A stretch of 64,000 nt of DNA from Cryptomeria japonica (taxonomy: Eukaryota > Streptophyta > Pinopsida > Cupressales > Cupressaceae): NCBI RefSeq assembly GCF_030272615.1, contig NC_081410.1, positions 288,425,957-288,489,956 of the forward strand, written 5' to 3'. Below, piece by piece: positions 34,201 through 47,393 of the stretch. The translations under genes and the position numbers were made by a program. The notes under the pieces were generated by a model that worked only from the letters and a program-made list of their open reading frames with translations, did no database searches and was not told where the DNA came from. Within the stretch, counting starts at the first letter, position 1; each line of letters begins with the position of its first letter.

Positions 34201-37200
34201 GAGTCATACTGTATTTGATTTTGCCCTCGTTGGTTTTGATAATTGCTTGGTGATGCATTCTGTGGTTTCAATAGATTGGACTCTCCCTGTGTGAAGAGTA
34301 CTTGTGTACTTCTCGTCATCAAATTGTATGGGCACTCCTTGATTGAATGACCCTATGCTTGGCCAATCTCACAAAACATATTTCTAGGACAATTACCTTT
34401 CGTGTGCCTCTCACTTTTGCATTCAGTACACCATAATTCATTACTTTCTTTATTGGTTCCTTTCCTTGCCTTCAATTATTTCATCATTCTCATAATATCT
34501 CATCATAGGGCCTGAACCGTTTTGGATTCTTTGTCGCTACTACCTTCGGTGCTCTCGTCATTGTCAGTCTTCCTCTTTCATTGGGAGGATGTTTATTTTT
34601 CACTCTCAATGTCCTTCGCCTGATTATAAGCATCAATGTATGAGAACAAAGGCACTACTTTCATCTTTGTGCGTAGCGAGGGGATTAGCCCCTCGACGGA
34701 TCATCTCTTCTTCAACTCGTTGGCTGGCTAGTTCTCCATCTTACTTAGCAACTCCTTGAACCTACGATTATATGGCCGTACATTCTCATGCTTCCCTTGT
34801 TTGGTATTGTGGATTTCAGCAATAATTTCATTGTCATCCCTCAGGAATTTAAATTCCTCCTGGAATGCCTTTTTCAGGCTATCCTATGATTCTGTGTGTT
34901 TCTCTTCTAGTTCTAAGAACCAATCTATGGCTATTCCCCGTAATGTTGCAGGAAACACCCTCAACTAGTAGCCTTTATCTAACTAACTGCTTGCCAACCA
35001 AATGGTTTCGCATGTCTTGCAGTGCCACATAGGAACCTCTAACCCATTCTTCATGAACTTAAGCAGTTTCCGTCGATCCACATTCAGACTTGTCAAAGGA
35101 GTCACCATCTTTCTTGCTTGCTTACTCACTTATGTGCTAGGCTTGGGTGGACTGTTTTGACCGCTACGTTGTGGTGCTTCCCTAACACTCTCGATCACGC
35201 GCGTGTCCTCTATACCTCCACCTCTAGCGTCCTCAACAGTCTAGGTACTTCCAGGATTTGACTTGTTCTTGTTCTCCCTCCATTCAAGGTTGGCGGTTTA
35301 GATCCTCCAATTCTTGGTTCCCTTGAGATGGATAGATGACAGAATATGTCTATGAGTTTAGGATTTTTGTAATGTCCCCTTCTCATTAGTTTGCAGATAT
35401 TCACAGGATTGGCCTATCATTTGACCCTCATAGGCCAAGAGGATTGATTAGGGGGTCGATTTGCAGTGATTGACAACTTTACTTTTTGTGTCTGCTTGAT
35501 TTTATGGCAAAATACAGAGATTACACGTAATGTAAGATGTGTGCACTTTAATTATAATATAATAATATTTTAGAAGTACAATTAAATTAATGTGTAATAA
35601 AATAATAAAGTGTAACAATAGGATAAGAAGATAATCTTTTAGAAGGAACCACATGATTGGATGTGAAAAGAATAAATAGGGGAGGTTGGTTCATTGTTCA
35701 TCATCAGTTGTTTTGGGTATCTCTTCTTGTGTAGACTTGTGGAGCCAAGGGTTTCTGCAGACAATCATTTGGGAACGAAAACTCCCTATGATTAGCATAA
35801 CTAAGGAGGTGATAGATCTTCCAAGGGGTTGCAGTTGAGAGTGGGAGACAAATCAGTCTTCCAAAGTGTGCTTATTGAGCTTGATGTATTTCCATGGTGG
35901 ATGGGATTCATGGTATTATCAGATTTTCAGATTGAAGACCCATAGTGTATCGATTTTGATTGGAGCAGTGAGGCGATCCTATTGGAGAATATTTAGAAGT
36001 GAACTTGGGAATCTGCTGTTAGGAATTACAGGTCTGAAGCAAGTTCGTATTCTTTCTTCCTAACCCACGATTTGGATCATATTTCACCAATAAGGCATCA
36101 AATCTTCCTACTAATGCCAGTGATGTTTTTGGAGGAGTTAGGCGATTCTTTTTGATACATTTCTGAGGGTGCATTTTGGAAGAATCAGTGCTATATCAGT
36201 CTGAGACAAAATCGTAGCAGTCAGCCTTCTCCCTCGATTTTGCTCATAACTCACCTATTTGGCATCAAATCTCATCAATAAAGATAGCGCTACACTTGTG
36301 AAGGGAAGGCAAACATTTTGGAGAGAAGATTGAGTACTAGTAGCTGATCCTTCATTCACGATCAGACCTCCATGAACAGCAGGGGCGATTTTGGAAACTC
36401 TTCCTTTTGATGATGGAGTTGGCTCAACAAATTGGATGTTGATTGCTTCTTCAACCTTACATCAAGGTGTCTCAACCAGGTTCATTTTGGCATTGATTTC
36501 AATGAATTTTTGATGATATTTATGTATGAAGTCTTGGCTGTCTTTGTACTCAGAAAATTCTGAGTCATAAATAGGTTGAGTTTGGGTCATTGTATTGTCA
36601 TTGTAAGGACTTATTGGAAGATCTTTTTGAATGAAACAGAAGAAATAAGGTTGCATTCATATCACATTATTGTCTGAGGACTCATGCCAACTTTTTGTCA
36701 AATTGACAGCAAGCTGTTAGTGTATGTAAGTGTGGCTAAAGTAGCATAGAACTCTATAATTTAGTAGAAAATGCATCTTTGTTAATTGTCCAATTTATTA
36801 GGAGTCATTTATGGTTGATCATTCATGAGAAGAATGTGTTTGATGACCTCCATATCAAACTGAAAATTTCTGAGACACTCTGTCAGCATAACACGCAAAA
36901 CTCAAAACAGCATAACACGCAGATTGGACAGTCAAATACTCCTTGTATTTCAGTCAATTCATTATAGGGCATATTTCAATTTCCCTCCTCATCTGATGTT
37001 GATTGTACAAATAGATGGTCTAATTGTCTGACAAGATTTTCCACAAATGTTTCTCGTAATCTTCTTCTTCATTCTCTTTGTTCTACAATCCTTAAAGATC
37101 GCTTGATCGCTTGGTCTTGACCACCCTGTGGCCTCTTCTCACCTTTATTGAGGTCTAAGGGCATGAATCACTCAAGGCTAACCCGATTTATTTTAAGGCA

Positions 37201-40200
37201 ATGATGCCAAATGTTTACTACTATATCTGATAAATTAAATATAGGAAATAATAATACAAATAACAATGAATACCAGATACATGAGTAAAATATATCTTTA
37301 TTTACACATGAAATTATTACAGAGAAGAAGACCAGAGATGGTTGGCCAAGGATTACAATTGATCAGACTCTATCCTACTCCCTTCCTTGATGGTACAAAA
37401 TTTATTTAAAGGACCCACAACATATTTAAAGGACCCGACAGTTGCCAAGAGGAACGCAACTATCACCCAACCGACACATTAACTCCCTGAGAGTGACAAC
37501 CCACTGAATACATTGCCAAATAACCAATATTGCCAAACATAACAATTGGCGTTTTATGCCAACTACAGAGTGAGTTAAGTTCTTCTCCCACATCATCACT
37601 TGCTCCAGATAGTGCTCTTATTTTCAACTTGGATGGGAATTTTAATAGTCAATCGAATTCAATACCCATAAATGTCACAAGATGTACGCCTAAGTGGTAT
37701 ATCAATATCATTTGTGATGCAAATCTAGATGGAGTCCCAGACACTTCAACTTTAGGACCAAGGACTTGCAACATGGCTTGCAATGAGGAAAATCTAACAT
37801 TGATGAGTTCAGTTGTTGATAATTTTGAACCATCTAATGTTTAAGAAGCACTAGACTCAGCGTTGGAAAGAGGATATGGATGCAGAGTATCAATTGTTGA
37901 ATCCACTCGTGAAGCCTGAGTGGGTCCACCATCAACTAGCTAGGGTAGATGTCTCACTACCAAAATCGATTTCTCTTAGGGTTTTTGTCCTAGAGTTTTT
38001 GCTACACAAGAAGCTCTCTAAAATCAAAATAGAAAAAATAAACTAAGCATGAAGAAATGAGCCTTAAAATGTTCTTTTAGAATGGCCCAAGGAACTTTGT
38101 TGAAGGCATTTTTGAATTATTTCTTTTTAATATTTCATTAAGCTCAATATTAAAGTGACCCTTTTAATATTTCTTTTAATTTTCACATTAGTCACTTTAA
38201 TAAACTAATCAAAATAAGCTATCCATAAAATGTTATTGTATTGGACAACTTAAAATAATTAATTTAATTTATTCCCTTACTTTCCGATGTTAGCCTATGA
38301 GAATACAATAAGCTAAGTGGTCACCTCCGACTACTCGGAAAGAGACATTACATGGTGCTTCCTTCTAATTGGTAAGTGCAAATTTAAAAGTTTAAACACC
38401 ATGCAAGGATTGTGCAATGTAGAACAAACTCCATTTTGAAATACGTCTTAGCTGAATTCAAAACATTGCATACCTTGATTTCATGCCACAAGTTAACCAA
38501 AGTTGGTATCTTTAAGATGGTGAGTTCTTCATGTAAGATAACCTCCCATGGGTGTACTTCACTTGGATCCCATATTGTTTGGCATGGACAAGCTTGAGTG
38601 AAGTATGTGTATACATTCAATCTACAACCATTTCCCCACACTTCTAATGATCACAATTTTTTTGAAACAATATCAATTCTCTATTAATACCATAACTGCC
38701 ATTCCGTGAGAAGTTACAAAGAATATTGCCAAACCGATTATCATAAGTTGCTGGTCTAAATTTTTAACCAGCTGATAACCAACATTAATATCTACTAAGG
38801 TACTTTTTTCAAAATGATCATCCAAGAACTACATCTCATAAACCTCTTGACTTGGAACATTCTTTTCATTATTTTAGCTGTCATAAGGATGGTCCAAAAA
38901 TTTATTTTCTTTTGTAAGACATTGCATCAATTCTATCAATCTTTGAAGATTAGGAGTTTTGAAATTAACTAGAAGGTCATCTTCAACTTCATGCAATTTA
39001 GATTTATCTTCACACTCGTTCATTACAATTTCTTTCCTTGAAGTTCTGAACCTTGTTGTTGACTAAAATCTTGCTTTTCGTGGTCCATGTGAGCAACCTT
39101 CTCCTTAATTTTGTTTAGGTGTTGTTTTGCTTGAGTAGCTATCAACTTAGCTTCCTTGGCCTCCTTAGCCATTCATCACACGTTTCTTGCTTCTTCACTA
39201 CATCTGTTATGCTTGTCTGTGATGTGATTAATTCTTTCCCTTCCTTAGGATCCCATTCGTTGCTTGTGTATTTGAGAGTGAACTGATATTGGTTTCTTCT
39301 CAATGATCTATCTTTGACTTCTTATCCTTTAGTAATGACCTATTAGCTTTCGTTTCAACTGATAAGTGAGGTTTCAAGTCTCGATGCTCTAAGAATGTTG
39401 TTAGATTCTTCTGCTATTCTTGAAAGACTTGCAAAAATTCCATCACAAGTTCTTGATTCGTCTTTATCTTTCTTTAACCACTGGATGCAAGCTTTTTTAC
39501 TTTGCTGATTACCAGCCTGTTGATGCGTGATTTGTGACACTCGCCAACACAGAATAAAACACCAAGTATTCTATCCTCTCTTGAGCAAGGAAACCTCAGA
39601 TGCTAGACAGTGTGATCAATTAAGGCAACCCCAAGGTTTACAATACGGACAATGCGACTTTATGATGGATAGACTCAGTGAATGATGTGATTTTCTGATT
39701 ACACAAAGGAACTTACGCTTAGCTGGAACTGGAATACTAAACTAACTTGAATCTCACTAAGGTACAAAGCATAGTTGAACTACTCGCGACTCGGCTCGAC
39801 TCGCCAAGCCCCTGAGAAAAAAACTCGGCGAAAACTCGGGAAAAACTCGGCGAAAAACTCGGCAACGTAAAAACACGCTTAATTTTAATAAAAAATGCAT
39901 TTTTTTTGCAAAATTTAATGAGAAGATGCATCCAATGAGTCAGTAAATGATAACACAAAAGAAACAAGCTGATTCTAGATATATGTAAATGCAAAGTGTC
40001 TACAAAATCGCATCCTCATGAGAAATACTGATAGCTGGAAGCAAAATAGTAAATAGTTTTTGTAAAACCAAAAGTAAATACAACTTCCTCTTCCTAGCTC
40101 TAGCTAAAACTAGTTTCAAACTTTCATCATATTTGAAATTTCATCATTCATACTCATAGTTTCAAACTTTCAACTCTAAAATGTATAATACCAGGATTTC

Positions 40201-43200
40201 TTCAATGCTAAGTTGCTAATTATGTTGTTATATGGAGCCTAATCAGACTCGGAGGTTAAATTTTCCCTACTTCCATCAGCGCAGTTTCCCCCTATATTTT
40301 TCGACGGGGGTTTGGGAGCAGCGCCCCCAAGTTGGGGTCAAGGGGCATCGCCGAAGGATCCTGAAATTTGACTAAGTCTGGAAAATTGAAGAATCCTCCA
40401 AAAACTAGATTTTGCATTATAACTCCTGGAGGTCCGAAACCACTCTCAAACATCCTGACAGTATATATGGAATATAACTTAAAGTATAAGTCACTTATAC
40501 TTAAATGTTATATTCCATATATGAATCCTGACGGACAGACCAAAAAACTCGGCGATTACTTGAGGGCATAGTGGGCTCTCAGCATGGCCCTTCCAAGTGA
40601 GTTTTCCCCTTCTCAGCCCAAAACCATATCGAAAAACAAAAAATGCATGTATTTTTTGCCGTTTTCTACTATTATGCTAACGCAGGCGAGTTTTTCGCCG
40701 AGTTTTTGGCAAAAACTCACCAAAAACTCGGCGAGTTTTCCTGGTGAGTAGAAGTCATTACTACTCGGCAGGTCCAAAAACTCGGCGAGTTTTTGTCACT
40801 CGCCGAGTTTTCGGCGAGTGTGTCATCTATGGTACAAAGCACTACCTTCAAACAAAGCAATTGGCAATTATTCTTTATCATCTACGATTACTTGTTATAC
40901 ACTGAATGTTCTATCTATATTGCAATTGGAAGTATATTAATTTAGCAGTGAACAGTTATTGCAAGAAGATAGATGCTAGATCAGCTCAAATCTTTATATA
41001 TTTATCATGATTTGTTTTATATGGTGCAAATATGAGACAAAACCATGCCAGAAATAATCAGCACATCAGCTTTCCTTAGGAAACATATCAGTTAGTGGCA
41101 GGCTATTAGCTTCCAAATTAATTGATGTGTGTGAAATATTTTGTTCTAGATGCAGTAGTAGAGTTTAGTGACATCAGTGTGTAAATAGGCCAATGGATTG
41201 CCATAGAGACGCCATTGTAAAGGATATTACAAAAAATGGCATTGGTAACATCAATCTCTCTTTTCAACAATTTTTTTTATTTTTATGGAGGGATCTTCAT
41301 CCACAAAGTCGTTTTATCTACCTGATATAGGAGCATGAGCATTAGGCTGAAACCTCTTCCATTCTGCCAAATTCGTTGGGGCACAGTCCTGGCCTCATCC
41401 CTTATGGTCTCGGACCCTGCACTCAGCAAGACTTGATCCTTGGTGGGTTCATTAAGAAGCATTCAACTTCACCAATAGACCAACAGCTCATAGAGTTTTC
41501 GATAGCTTTGAAAAACAATGGGAGAGGATATGAGGAAGTATATGGAAATGTGAAGGAGCTTCTAGCATTAGTTCAGTTCAATACTTTTTATGCCCAACTG
41601 ATAATTTAAAAAGACTATTTTCAGTTCAATCAGGCAGGGCTGGTTTACTTATAAATATTATGGAAAACAATAATTTTGCTCAGGTATATATATGTTTGGA
41701 GAAAATGGCCAGAACCAAATGTTGTCACTAGGATTGCGCCTAATGCCAAACTTATGAGAGTTCAACAATCCTATGCAACATGGGACTTGTTGGTGTATGT
41801 TTTATCATATACTGAACATCAGAATAAAAATGTCCAATGACACTCTATCCTCTCTTGAAAAATCACTTCTTATGTTAAGATTGCTAGAAGATCATATGGC
41901 GATTCCAAGGTTTCTTTTGTCAGGTCTTGACGTGTGGAATAAGCTCAATGGGTGTTGTGATATGTTGGTAATACACAAAGGGACTTATGCTTGGATCATT
42001 CAATTCACAATGAAGGTTTAGACAATGAAGCTCTATCAATTGGGACTTGGATCATGGAAAAACTAAAGGAGACAAGGGTTTAGAAGTTCTAATCTATTCC
42101 TAGGAATTCAAGAGACGATATTGACTAGGTGAACTCAATAACCACACTTTGCTTCGCCTCTCTTAGGACAACTACACAAAGAGGATGCAATCTTCAAGCG
42201 ATGTGCTTATGATCGGAAGTTAAGCATACACAAAGGAAAGTTCAGGCTAACTTTACGCAATGAACAAAAATCATCTGTTCATCAAAAGTATGAGCGGAGA
42301 TACACCATAAATCAATACTTATCAAATCTTGCATTCATCTAACATACATGAAATAAAATCTAAACTTTTGTGTTGAAGAAATTGAAAACCTTGCCAATCA
42401 TTCAGATAATAGAGATTACAAGGCCTAAAAAGCACACAAGCAATATATTATCCAAAATGACCTTCTCGCAACAATGTTTCAAAAACCTCACACTCTTCAA
42501 ATGAGAGGAGGAAACCTTATATAGGCACACAAAAGTTTTGAACGACCGAGATCGAACAACGATCAAGGGCCCAAATTGAAAGATCGAAACCCTAATTAGG
42601 GTTTGTTACAACTAACTACCCCTCGACCAATGAGAAAATTACATTTGGGGACACTTGTCCTTCTTGCTAAATATGAACCAACAATAAAAATAGAAGGTTG
42701 TTGCATTGTGAAGTGTGCCCTCTAGAAGCTTCTATGGATAAGTCAGGTTCATTGAACCTGGACATGTTGATTTGGAACAATCTGATTGGTTGGAAGATGA
42801 CAAGGTGCCACCTCAGTGTGTTGGATGTCTTCCCTGAATTCTCCAATTTGTGTGAAGAAATTGGCTAAGTATGGAAATCTGATTCTTGTTGTTACCATCT
42901 GATTCTGATTCAGAGCTTGTCTTTAATTCTTCAGGAGATGAAATCCTTCAAGAAGTTGTCCTGATTGCTCCAATCGGTTTGGGGTTATGGATGAAATTCC
43001 CCAAGAAGTCTGAAATTCTTTTCATCAAGTTTGAGGACTTTTCTTTCTTGGTGCCTTGAGATTCTTTCAAGTGCCTTGAATTTGGAGAATAATTCCTCTA
43101 TGCCTTCGCCATAATAGAGGAATTTGGAATTTCTTTCTATGAAATAGTTTTTCCCATACTTCGCCAAATTTTGGCCATCTTTATGCTCAGACGAACCTTG

Positions 43201-46200
43201 CTTGTGGACTTGTCTTAAATTCTGAATGTGGCTTGAAACTCCATTTGATGATCCTGCCTTAGCTCTCATCTATGATCTCCAAAAACAAAAAGAAATTAAG
43301 TTAAGATTCTAACTTTGAGTGCAAATTTTGAAGGTTTGACGGCAGAGTGTGTTCTGATTTTGGTCCCTTTTGTTGACGGGAATAATCATTATGTTATGTT
43401 GTTATATTATGTTTATGTTGTCGTCGGTAATAATGAGTTGCGGCGGTCAGTTAGTTGGCCGATGGGTAGGTAGTTGGAGTCGCGACGGTTGTGTCGCACC
43501 CCTTCGGGTATTATATATTGTGTACCTTTTCTTCGAAGTATCATCATGTTAGCCATGTCAGATGTAATGTTATAAGCACTTATTGTACATGGACTGTGGA
43601 ATTAATACGGAGGCTGGTTATTTAATATATTTCCGTTATGTTCTGTGCATTTACTTTCTGCATTTAACCGTTTACCCGAGAGGGCAAACATTTGGCGCCG
43701 TTGCCTAGACGAACTCGGGAACGGAAGACACGGATGGCGCACAGACACAATGGGCCTACCCGTTGGTGAAGTAAACCCGAAGGCCGACGACGCGCGGACA
43801 GAACTTTATACAGGTTAAGACACGGCAACGCGAGAATTTTCAATTTTGCTCCAGGTAGGGTAGAAATCCCACCAAGTGCCGTGTGGACAGCGCTGGAGGT
43901 TAGCCCGACAGTAAACCGGTTGATGAACCACCTCCCCCGGTTGCTTGCAGAGGCATCGCTGGCACAGCAGGCCCACCTGGAGGAGATTGCCAGGAGGAGC
44001 GACGACAACAAATCCTGCAACGCTACGAGGAGAACAACCGACGGGACACGGAGAGAGATGGCGCCAGGCCAGGAGGGAATTGAACTGTGAACTTCTTATT
44101 TTCAAATAAAAGTGTCATTGACACGAGTTGTACTTGAGCAGGTGAATTAATAAAGACATGTTTTGATTTAAGAATTGAAAGTTATGGAGATGTGTGACAA
44201 TTAATGCCAAACCTATTGAATAAAGATAGGAATAGAAAACCGGAAACGAACGAGTGGGAGGCCGTGCAGAGGGCTTTGATTCTGGAGCAGCAAGTAGAAC
44301 GTAGACGGAGGCTGAGGCAACTTGCCGAAGGACGACTTGCCGAAGGGGGACCCGAGGGGAACCAAGGAGGTGTCACGGAAGGTGCAGAGGCCGACGAAAA
44401 TTTCTACGCGTCGCCAGATCATCGTAGGACGCGGAGCCACGAAGAATTTCTAGAAGAAACAAGGTTACGGCGAAATCTAGTCGAGGAGACTCGGGATCAG
44501 TTTAGGAACTTATCCCTCACGCCACGGAGTGAAGATCACCAACGGGAAGCAGGAGTAGGAGCGTGTCAAAACGAAGGGGAGGGCAACAGTACGGGTGTAG
44601 GTGCCACACGCGACAGGCAAAACACCGTACCTCCAGGACACACCACCAACACTACCGGAGGTAGCAGCGCAGGGCCACAGACACAGCCACAGACACAGAC
44701 ACAACCGCCTCCAGGAAGACAACCAGGGATGGCGAGCAAACAAAAATTACCAAAGTTCACAGGGGACGGCAAGGAAGACCCCTTACGGCACTGCCGTACA
44801 TGTGAAACCATTTGGTCTGCCAACGGAGTAACAGACCAGGATGACTGGGTACAGCAGTTTCCAGCCACGTTACGTGGAGTCGCCATAGATTGGTACTCCG
44901 ATGTAGATAAGCAAAAAGTGGCCACATGGGCTACCCTACAGAAGGAATTCACGGAGGAGTTTCGGTTGCTCCGTGATGACAACGAAATTGTAACAGAGAT
45001 ATACAGTACCAAGCAAGGTACTAAGGAGACAGTACGGGCATACAGTCGGAGGCTGAAAGAACTCTTGGGTAAAATGGAGAGCCAGCCGGCTGACGGCTTA
45101 AAAAAACGATGGTTTGTGGAAGGATTGAAATCCTCCCTATGAAAAAAAATGAAGATTGTACCCCCGACGTCATATGATGACGCCTATAACAGGGCGATGG
45201 ATCTAGAAAGCGAATATAAAACATCAAGGAAGAAGAAAAGTAATAGATATTCATTTGACGATGATGAAGATTTTGACGGGGAGAGCAGTAGCGGTGGCGA
45301 ATCGGGTAAAAAGGTACACGCGCTCCAGAAGGACATGGAACGAATGTTGAAAGAATTCAAAGCCATGAAAGAGAGTACAAGTAAGACGGAAGAAAATGAA
45401 GTGTGGTGTACAGACTGTAGGAGTGACGGACACACAAGGGCTACTTGCCCGAAGAAGGTATTCTGTGAGATTTGCCAAGTGATGGGACACTCCACCAAGG
45501 AGTGCCCATACAATATGAAAACCCGAAGCACGAACCAGGTGTTGTTCACGGAGTAGGCCACAACATCCGCACCAACGGGTATGGGCCAGCAGACTAACAC
45601 AACGGCATCATCTGGAGGAAATCGGGACAACAGACGAGGCGGCGGAAGGAATAGCAACAATAACAATAACGGAAGCCGTATCCAGTATGACGCCAAGGGC
45701 CGGCCAATTATCCAATGTAGGGCCTGTAATCAATGGGGGCACTTCGCCCGTGATTGCACGAAGGAAGCCACCCCTCAGCACCTCTGCCGTTGGTGTGGGC
45801 CAGGCGACCATGAGGATGCAAATTGTCCGCAGGTAGGGGTTAATCTCCTCAACATTGAGAAGGCTGAGAAGACTGGTGAGAAAGAAGTACTGGCGATCAC
45901 CTGCGCCTAGACGAAAAAAGCCACTTATCCCGACCCCCGTACGGAGAAGGAGAGATTACGGGAGGCAAAGGCCAATATTGAACGTGAGATGACGACCGAA
46001 CGACGGGACAACGAGGTGGCGAGTACATCATCCCGTATGGAAGCGGAAAATAACATCATTGGGCAAATCTTGCAGATGGAGGTGCCGATAAAGGTAAAAG
46101 ACCTTCTAGACTCTATGCCACAATTGAGGACTGCCATCCTCACCAATGTGCAAAGCCCCGCAGCGTCGAGTGCACCACAGGTAGGGGTTCCCGCCACCGC

Positions 46201-47362
46201 TTCGAAGAGTACACCACAGGTGGAGGTTTCTGTCAGCCCTTCGACTGACCCGATGTTACTAGCCTTGAGCAGTGGTAGACACCCAGCTGTGGTAGAAATG
46301 GGTATCCGTGGGACCATTCTGAAGGACACCATTGTGGACGGTGGATCTGGGGTGAATGTACTACCAGAAGAAACATGGAAGCAGCTGGGGAAGCCCACCC
46401 TATGGCCACCCACATTCAACCTGGTGGGAGCGGACCAACACGGCATTAAGCCACTCGGCCTGTTGATGGCCCAGCAAGTGACAATTGGTACGCAACCATT
46501 CTTGTTAGATTTCGTGGTTATTCCTTCGAAGAAGAAAGGCTATGACGCCATCCTGGGGAGAGCGTGGTTGATCAACGCGAGGGTAAACCACAACTGGAAG
46601 AAAAATACACTTTCCATGGAGAAGGGAGGGCGGAAATATACCATTGACCTACACACCCAAGATGTTGGCGAAGAGCTCGCCTCTTCCGACTCAGACTTAG
46701 AGGACTCTAATAAAAGGGAAGGGGGCCCCGATGAAAGCAAGGGCAAGAACGCAATGGAGCCGAACAGTGAAGGGGTGCTCGAATTGGAGGGATGTTCTGA
46801 AGATGAGGTATGCTCACTTAACGGGCTCTTCCACTGGCAAATGGAGGATTACGAAATGTTCCAAAGCTATAGGCTCGAAGTAGAGGAACCAGAGCAACCA
46901 ACAGAGGTGTACCTGCCAGAATACAAAGAATATTGGAAGGGAGACGCCCCAAATCCTGGCGACGTAGATAATCCGAAGAGTGTTGGCCACGATTGGAACC
47001 CTGTATGGAAGACCGCATTCTTCAAAATCTTTATTATTCTTCTTCTTCTTATGTACGGGAAGGAGACCGTGGTCCCTGTAAAATTTGTGGTTCTAGGTCT
47101 TCGGATGGCCATTGAAAATAGACTTGCCACCAACGGGCCCAAATTGAAACCCTACCACGCGAAGCGCGCAGGGGACCCGAGAGGCCGGACGGACACCCGA
47201 GAGCCCAAAGGGGGACCCGAGAGGATGGAAGGGGACCTAAGAGGCCGGGCAAGCGACTCGAGAGGCACGGGACAAAAGTAGGAGACTTTTGGGCGAGGAC
47301 AACCGAGAAGGATGAAGAGCGATCCCAGAGACGGGGGACCCGAGCCGAAGACTCTCTAGACA

Positions 47363-47393
<31 letters not shown>

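Noticed and set aside
40255-40345. G/C-rich GGGGTCAAGGGGCA block as a separate feature
   Set aside because: It is part of the hAT element interior, repeated in copy 2 at about 49385-49480.
43881-44090. 69-codon ORF as an independent gene
   Set aside because: It lies in the element leader, is absent from copy 2, and may only be a Gag leader; mentioned under the mini-ORF instead.
44566-45012. Minus-strand ORF over gag of copy 1
   Set aside because: Shadow of the + strand gag, low-complexity and without a known domain.
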